Assembly: GCA_035578905.1 (NCBI GenBank)
Contig: JAQJVL010000706.1
Coordinates: forward strand, 248,001 to 312,000
DNA from: Stictocephala bisonia
Lineage: Eukaryota; Arthropoda; Insecta; Hemiptera; Membracidae
Reading direction: 5' to 3'
DNA length: 64,000 nucleotides
In this document: piece by piece, positions 59,380 through 64,000 of the stretch
Position numbering within the stretch: position 1 is the stretch's first letter
Layout: every line of letters begins with the position of its first letter
Made by a program: the position numbers and the translations under genes
The notes under the pieces: generated by a model
What the model was told of the DNA's origin: nothing
Database searches by the model: none
Seen by the model: the letters and a program-made list of their open reading frames with translations, nothing else

Positions 59380-61012
59380 TTTTATTCCATTATTGAAAAA
59401 GCTGTTTTAATATACTTTTTATTAAAGCAAAAAAATCGAAGAATGGAAAATACTGAACACAGTATAGATCATGCAATACCAACGTACAGTTTTAAAACTT
59501 TAAAATTTATATCATACACATTTTTAGTACATTAAATGAAGATAAATCATTTAAAACAATGATAATACATTTTAGTAAAAGCTCTGCCTGAGCTGTGTGA
59601 TATCTGTTATCATTACTGTCTTTACGATGACATTTATGATTTACATGTCTAGCCTAAAGTACAGTGTGTTATTGTATATTTTAAAAATAAATTATATTCT
59701 TAATTTATTAAAAAACTTATTGAACTATTAATTTTACCAAATAATAACAATGGTCATTGGTTTTGTCAAATATAACCATTGACTATATAAATAAGAAGAC
59801 TCTCCAGGTCCCGTAAAGCCGGGTTTTCTGTTCAATGAAATTAGTTTATGTTCGGTATTCACAGGTAGCGTTAGTTCTGTCCCTCTCCCTTTCTATCTTC
59901 ATCCCTCTCTCCAGCACATGATGATGTCGTTTGAGTGCTTAATTGAAATGAATCACCGTTAGATAGCAGATCATGCGTGTGTCTACAGAAAATGCATTGG
60001 CTTGGACAGTCTATTAGTATAGTCAATGCTATAACAGAAAAAGCAAGAATGAAAATCAGAACATAGGAATTTTTAAATATGTAATCTGGTTTTAAACCAT
60101 ATGATGCATATGTATATCTGGCGTTATGTTATTTCTGTGTAAGGGAGATGAAAGTTTTTTATAATATTGAAATTAAGGCATTAATTATACTTTATAATTA
60201 TGTTGGTATATTAATTCATTATTTTAAATGTCTTGAAAAAGTTTTTTTAACAAAATATTTATTATGGTATGTCTATAAATGTAAATTGTTTCACAATGAT
60301 GAAGACTAAACTAATAAACTAGTATTGATGAAATGTGACAAGTAAGAACCTATAATAAATTATAAGCTGTAATAAACAGATATTAAAAATGAAACTAGAA
60401 TTTTTTCATATAACAGTTTATGCCTGTTTGTTTAGAAGAATGTTTGTGCCAATCTATTCACAATGTTTATTTATTTTTATACAAGAATAGACTTTTTTCG
60501 TGTTTTCTCTAAACTGTGTTATCAGAATGGTCTTAATTTTATCTTAATAGTATCAAATTTATGTCCCACATTTTAATTTACAAATTTTGAGTATGATAGG
60601 AAGGGTCTCAGAGTGTGTCAATGGGTGAGCCATTTCTTTTAGTTCTATTAGTATACATTTTTTTTTTGAAAAGGAGAGGGCGATTTCCTTTTTAACATTA
60701 CTCTGCAAATTCACCATGGACAATTGATTTATGTGGAGAACTTATTTAGGAAGAGTGAGGGGAAGAACCATAACAATATAAGGTAGATATTACAGATAAA
60801 AACTTCCATTGAAGGCCAAGATTGGAACCTGCGCTAACTCTAACTACGGTATAAAGTCATGACGCTTTAGAATATTTGACCACTGGCTCTCCTAAAACTG
60901 CTAATATGTGCAAATTAGTTTGAACTAAACACAACTGCTCATGTTGTTTTTCTTCTAAGTATTTAAAACTATTCTTATGAAAATAAATAATTTAATTTTG
61001 TATTTTTTTCAG
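59380..61012. other. Region upstream of the transporter start codon
   Basis: AT-rich, no second gene recognised. It ends with the polypyrimidine tract TGTATTTTTTTCAG, the acceptor of a 5' UTR intron of the transporter gene. Confidence 0.4.
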
Positions 61013-61016
61013 AGGA

Positions 61017-61091
61017 ATGAGCAAGGCCAAGCTGGTGCCGCCAGATGGCGGATGGGGCTGGGTCGTCGTGTTTGGTTCAAGCCTCATGAAT
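61017..61091 (+). CDS. MCT-like gene, coding exon 1
   Basis: MSKAKLVPPDGGWGWVVV..., phase 0 at the donor. The start codon context GAGGAATGA sits 4 nt after the acceptor, so the 5' UTR is largely on an upstream exon. Confidence 0.9.
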
Positions 61092-61726
61092 GTAAGACAT
61101 GTTTTTCTTCAATCTTAGTTACAATTTAAACATTTTAAAGCTTTGTTTTGCAGTATCTCCTTAAATTGTAAAAGTTGTTAAATTTCCTGATTTAAAAGAA
61201 GAAAAAAATTAAAATGGTAAAACCTTAATACGAAGTTAATTGGTTATTGGTGTCACGCCATCTACCAAAAATACTGTTAAATTTAACAATTAAATTATCA
61301 TACATGTAATTTTGCTTTCATTGATTATTGCTGTTTGTTTGAGTGAGTTTTATTGGTAAATAAATATTCAAACATTAAACTAAATACAAATATTAATTTT
61401 GAATCAAACGTGAAACAAAAAAATGTTAAATCTTTGAGAATCGTTACTTGGTTGGTTCACAAAAACATAAACAATTGAACTCAACAACTTTTGATGTAAA
61501 AATTATCATATTTTTAAACTAGTATAGACATTTATTTGTCAAAAATATTTTTTATGTGTAAAATATTTGGAATATGATCATTCCAGTGTCTCTGTACAGC
61601 TTTCCACACGGTCAATCGAGCCCTCCTTTGGACTGTTGTTCGGAGATCTATTTAAGGACTTGGGAATAGCAACAACTGGTGCTGCAGTTATTGTCAGCAC
61701 TTTTGATGCCATTATAAATTTTTCAG
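61017..61726 (+). CDS. Monocarboxylate transporter (SLC16/MCT-like), first two coding exons
   Basis: Exon 1: acceptor AG at 61011-61012, ATG at 61017, 25 codons to 61091, donor GTAAGA. It has VPPDGGWGWVVVFGSSLMN; DGGWGWVV is the signature at the start of transmembrane helix 1 in MCT family proteins. Exon 2: 61600-61726, acceptor TCTCTGTACAG, donor GTGAAT, phase 1 exit, with RSIEPSFGLLFGDLFKDLG and TTGAAVIVSTFDAIINFSG, the usual TM1-TM2 region. These 12-helix plasma-membrane carriers move lactate, pyruvate or related monocarboxylates with protons, but some insect members have unknown substrates. About 67 of a typical 450-700 residues are seen; the rest lies to the right. An interspersed repeat starts only ~26 bp after the exon 2 donor. 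Confidence 0.9.
61600..61726 (+). CDS. MCT-like gene, coding exon 2
   Basis: 127 nt, in phase with exon 1. It begins LSTRSIEPSFG and ends INFSG, where the codon for the final Gly is split by the next intron. Confidence 0.9.
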
Positions 61727-61751
61727 GTGAATTGACAAAATATATATTTAA

Positions 61752-62190
61752 CTAGCTGTACCCGCCTGCTTCGCCGGTCATAATATTAAGTTTTGATTGT
61801 ATAATTGAAATGTGCAGCAACCTTCCAGTTTGCACAGTATCTAATTTATATCCAATTTAGAACAGCTGATGTTATGTGTAGTTTACTACTGTACTAGATT
61901 ATTTTGAATTTTAAAAATTTAGCCTACCACAATTTTATTCTGTTTGTTTTTATTTAACAGCTGGTAATCAAATAAATCAATCAATTAATATAGTTCCTTA
62001 AGAATACCATGGGCATTTTGGAGGCCAGTGGGGCGGAGTCCTAATGTCGAAGAGGAAAATCCTTTCTTATTGAGCCTCTAGGGGCCCAGATAAACCCCCC
62101 CAAATATCAAGTCAGTTGGATGTATAGTTTTGGAGAAATCGTGATGAGTGGTAAATCGAATATATATAGATAGATAGATAGATATTAAAT
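61752..62190 (+). repeat. Interspersed retroelement repeat, copy D, with (ATAG)n tail
   Basis: Starts CTAGCTGTACCCGCCTGCTT, as at 23532, and ends with GTTTTGGAGAAATCGTGATG followed by (TAGA)n at 62166-62184. It lies inside intron 2 of the transporter gene. Confidence 0.6.
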
Positions 62191-62199
62191 TTAAAATTT

Positions 62200-62820
62200 T
62201 CCGATTGAAATCAGTTTGTTCTCTTAGATAAAAAAGTTTCAAAGTCTGGACAAATCTGTAAGTCTACTTTTAGAGGGCACAAATTACTATAGTTGACTCT
62301 GAATCAGTGAAATATTGGGTTTCGCACCATAGTTAGCCATGTCCTGTGAACTGGCTATGCATTTTGTCAAATTAAATTAAGTTTCACAGCCTAAAAAATC
62401 TGTAAGTCTACTTTTAGAAGCCGTAAATTAACCAATTTGATTCATACACACAAATTGAAAATCTAGCTCTACCTAAGGATAAAGGAGGTGAGAGCAAAAA
62501 TTCATAAGATCAAAGTTGTAGATCACCTTAAATGAGGTACAGAAAATGGTGTTAGTTTTGCTGTAGAACCGTTCATTTAGCCATTACAGTTCAATTAGGG
62601 AAACGCTGTTTTTTGGCATTTAAAATGTTTGGCACTAAAAAGGCTGCCATCTTCAATTTACCAAGAATTTTTTAAAATCCCTACTTATTGGACATCTACA
62701 ACATAAGACCTTTGACTCTACAAAATTTCAGTCTCATAGGCTTAATACTTTTTTAGTTACAGCCATCAGTGAATGAGTGAGCGAGTCAGTGTTATTTGCC
62801 TTTTATAGGTATAGATAATA
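62200..62820 (+). repeat. Second interspersed repeat fragment
   Basis: Two internal AAATCTGTAAGTCTACTTTT copies (62251 and 62397) and a 3' end with AAAATTTCAGTCTCATAGGC, GAATGAGTGAGCGAGTCAGT and CTTTTATAGGTATAGAT, the style of an RTE-like retroelement tail. No ORF. Confidence 0.45.
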
Positions 62821-62824
62821 CTTC

Positions 62825-64000
62825 TCAAAAAACATAAAGCTTTGTAGTATATGTTATGACTTCAAAGATTACTTTGCAAGAAGCTTACTACAAAGCCCTA
62901 TATTTGTATACTGTATTCCTTGGTAAATTTAAAAAAAAAAAAATGAAGAGACATAAAATAACATTAAAATAAATAGCACAACAAGTTTTTGTCATCACAC
63001 TCTATCATCTAAACATATATAAGAAGAAAATATTTCAGTTAGTCATTAACTAGAACATGAAAAAATAAACACCATGGCACATGTCATTCACTGAACTTCT
63101 ATTACACAAGTTGACTTCTGCAGAAAGTTGTAATGTGAGCAGTGGAATTGCATTTGTCTGAATCAATTAGTCTTTAAATTTATTTAGCTGCAGAATTTAA
63201 TATCTTGCAAACCGTATTGCAAATTTAAAATCTTATCACAATTAATTGTATTATCTATTCTCGTACAGTAAAACCTTGATAGTTTGATATTTTGTGGACT
63301 ACAGAGGTGTAGAAGTATCAAACTATGAGTATAAGGAGTTTATGGTAAACATGAAAATAGATTTTACTGTATTTTTCATTATTAGTTAAAAATTTAACAA
63401 ATATAAAAACATTCTAAGTATTTCTGTAAAAATGTGTGTCCTGCTGAACTGCGGAGTTACAATACATGGTTGTTTAAGATTGGACAGTACAGTACTTACA
63501 TGGTACAGTAACTAAAAGTCCAAAAAAATTGGTAATTTATAACTGTTATACACTCTGATACTGAGATTTAATTGACCTGCTTTGGGCTAAACCCTGCTGC
63601 AGACAATAATTTTGCTTGTCACGTCATAATGGCTGTTCTTAAAGTATAATGTTTGTCAGAGTATTGAGTGTTGATCTATTGAGGTTCTACTGTAGTTTGA
63701 AAACAATCATTATCCAACATCTAACATCCAGAAGAGAACATGTTGATGGCTCCCATTGAGCTGACGTTGTGTTAGTATTAAAGGAATGAGAGTAAAATCT
63801 ATTTTCTCAAATTAAAACTACAGAATTGTTATTTATTTATTATTACTAATTGTCAAAATTTATCCATCAATAAAAATATGTTTCATATATTTACTAATGA
63901 AATATTCTTTTTATATATATTACTTAAATTGTTGAAAATTATAACAATTAAATAGTTGCCAAATTTTACAATTGCCAGTTTCTGTTATTTATATTTTAAC
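62825..64000. other. Intron 2 of the transporter gene, no recognised exon
   Basis: AT-rich to the end of the window. No further transporter exon was recognised. Confidence 0.4.

Overview
This is eukaryotic, intron-containing, AT-rich DNA, most likely from an insect. The evidence is two host genes with canonical GT-AG introns, interstitial (TTAGG)n arrays of the insect telomere type, mariner, LINE, Penelope-like and Maverick/Polinton relics, and large tandem arrays. The order is not proven; a hemipteran is plausible but is inference. Almost all of the window is transposon and repeat sequence. There is one assembly gap (N run, 40544-40641).

Host genes. (1) On the minus strand, four in-phase exons spread over 18182-6474 encode the N-terminus of a UBF/UBTF-like (RNA polymerase I upstream binding factor) HMG-box protein. 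They comprise a Lys/Glu/Ser-rich leader, the conserved UBF N-terminal region and the start of HMG box 1. The remaining exons should lie beyond the left edge. (2) On the minus strand, 44652-43448 is a compact six-exon RING-finger gene that I cannot assign to a named family. All its introns are phase 0, four of the five are exactly 79 nt, and one zinc ligand is lost. Its 5' end is duplicated head-to-head next to it. (3) On the plus strand, 61017-61726 holds the first two coding exons of a monocarboxylate transporter (SLC16/MCT); the gene runs off the right edge.

Layout. 1-4080: the structural-gene end of a decayed Maverick/Polinton (adintovirus-like) element with phospholipase A2, adenain-type protease, a jelly-roll-type capsid candidate and major capsid remnants, all frameshifted. 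5.3-5.5 kb: mariner transposase N-terminus. 6.5-18.2 kb: the UBF-like gene, whose introns carry a LINE tail, a foldback repeat, a Penelope-like element with inverted pseudo-LTRs and hammerhead-like motifs, and copies of a ~410-bp repeat. 18.9-19.7 kb: MITE-like element. 21.8-24.5 kb: minisatellite, SINE/RTE-tail-like repeats and a 612-bp CA/CG microsatellite. 28.1-31.2 kb: 51-bp satellite. 32.7-33.6 kb: second copy of the 23.8-24.4 kb region. 35.2-38.0 kb: 36-bp minisatellite, with satellites of the same unit at 34.4 and 50.3 kb. 41-59 kb: an unusual run of long inverted repeats, including a nearly perfect 786-bp palindrome that carries TTAGG repeats in both arms. 61-64 kb: transporter exons followed by more interspersed repeats.

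The three genes show no functional relationship. The strongest leads are the hammerhead-like motifs in the Penelope-like element, the TTAGG palindrome, the RING gene with its inverted partial duplicate, and the Maverick relic. All calls come from reading the sequence; no database search was run.
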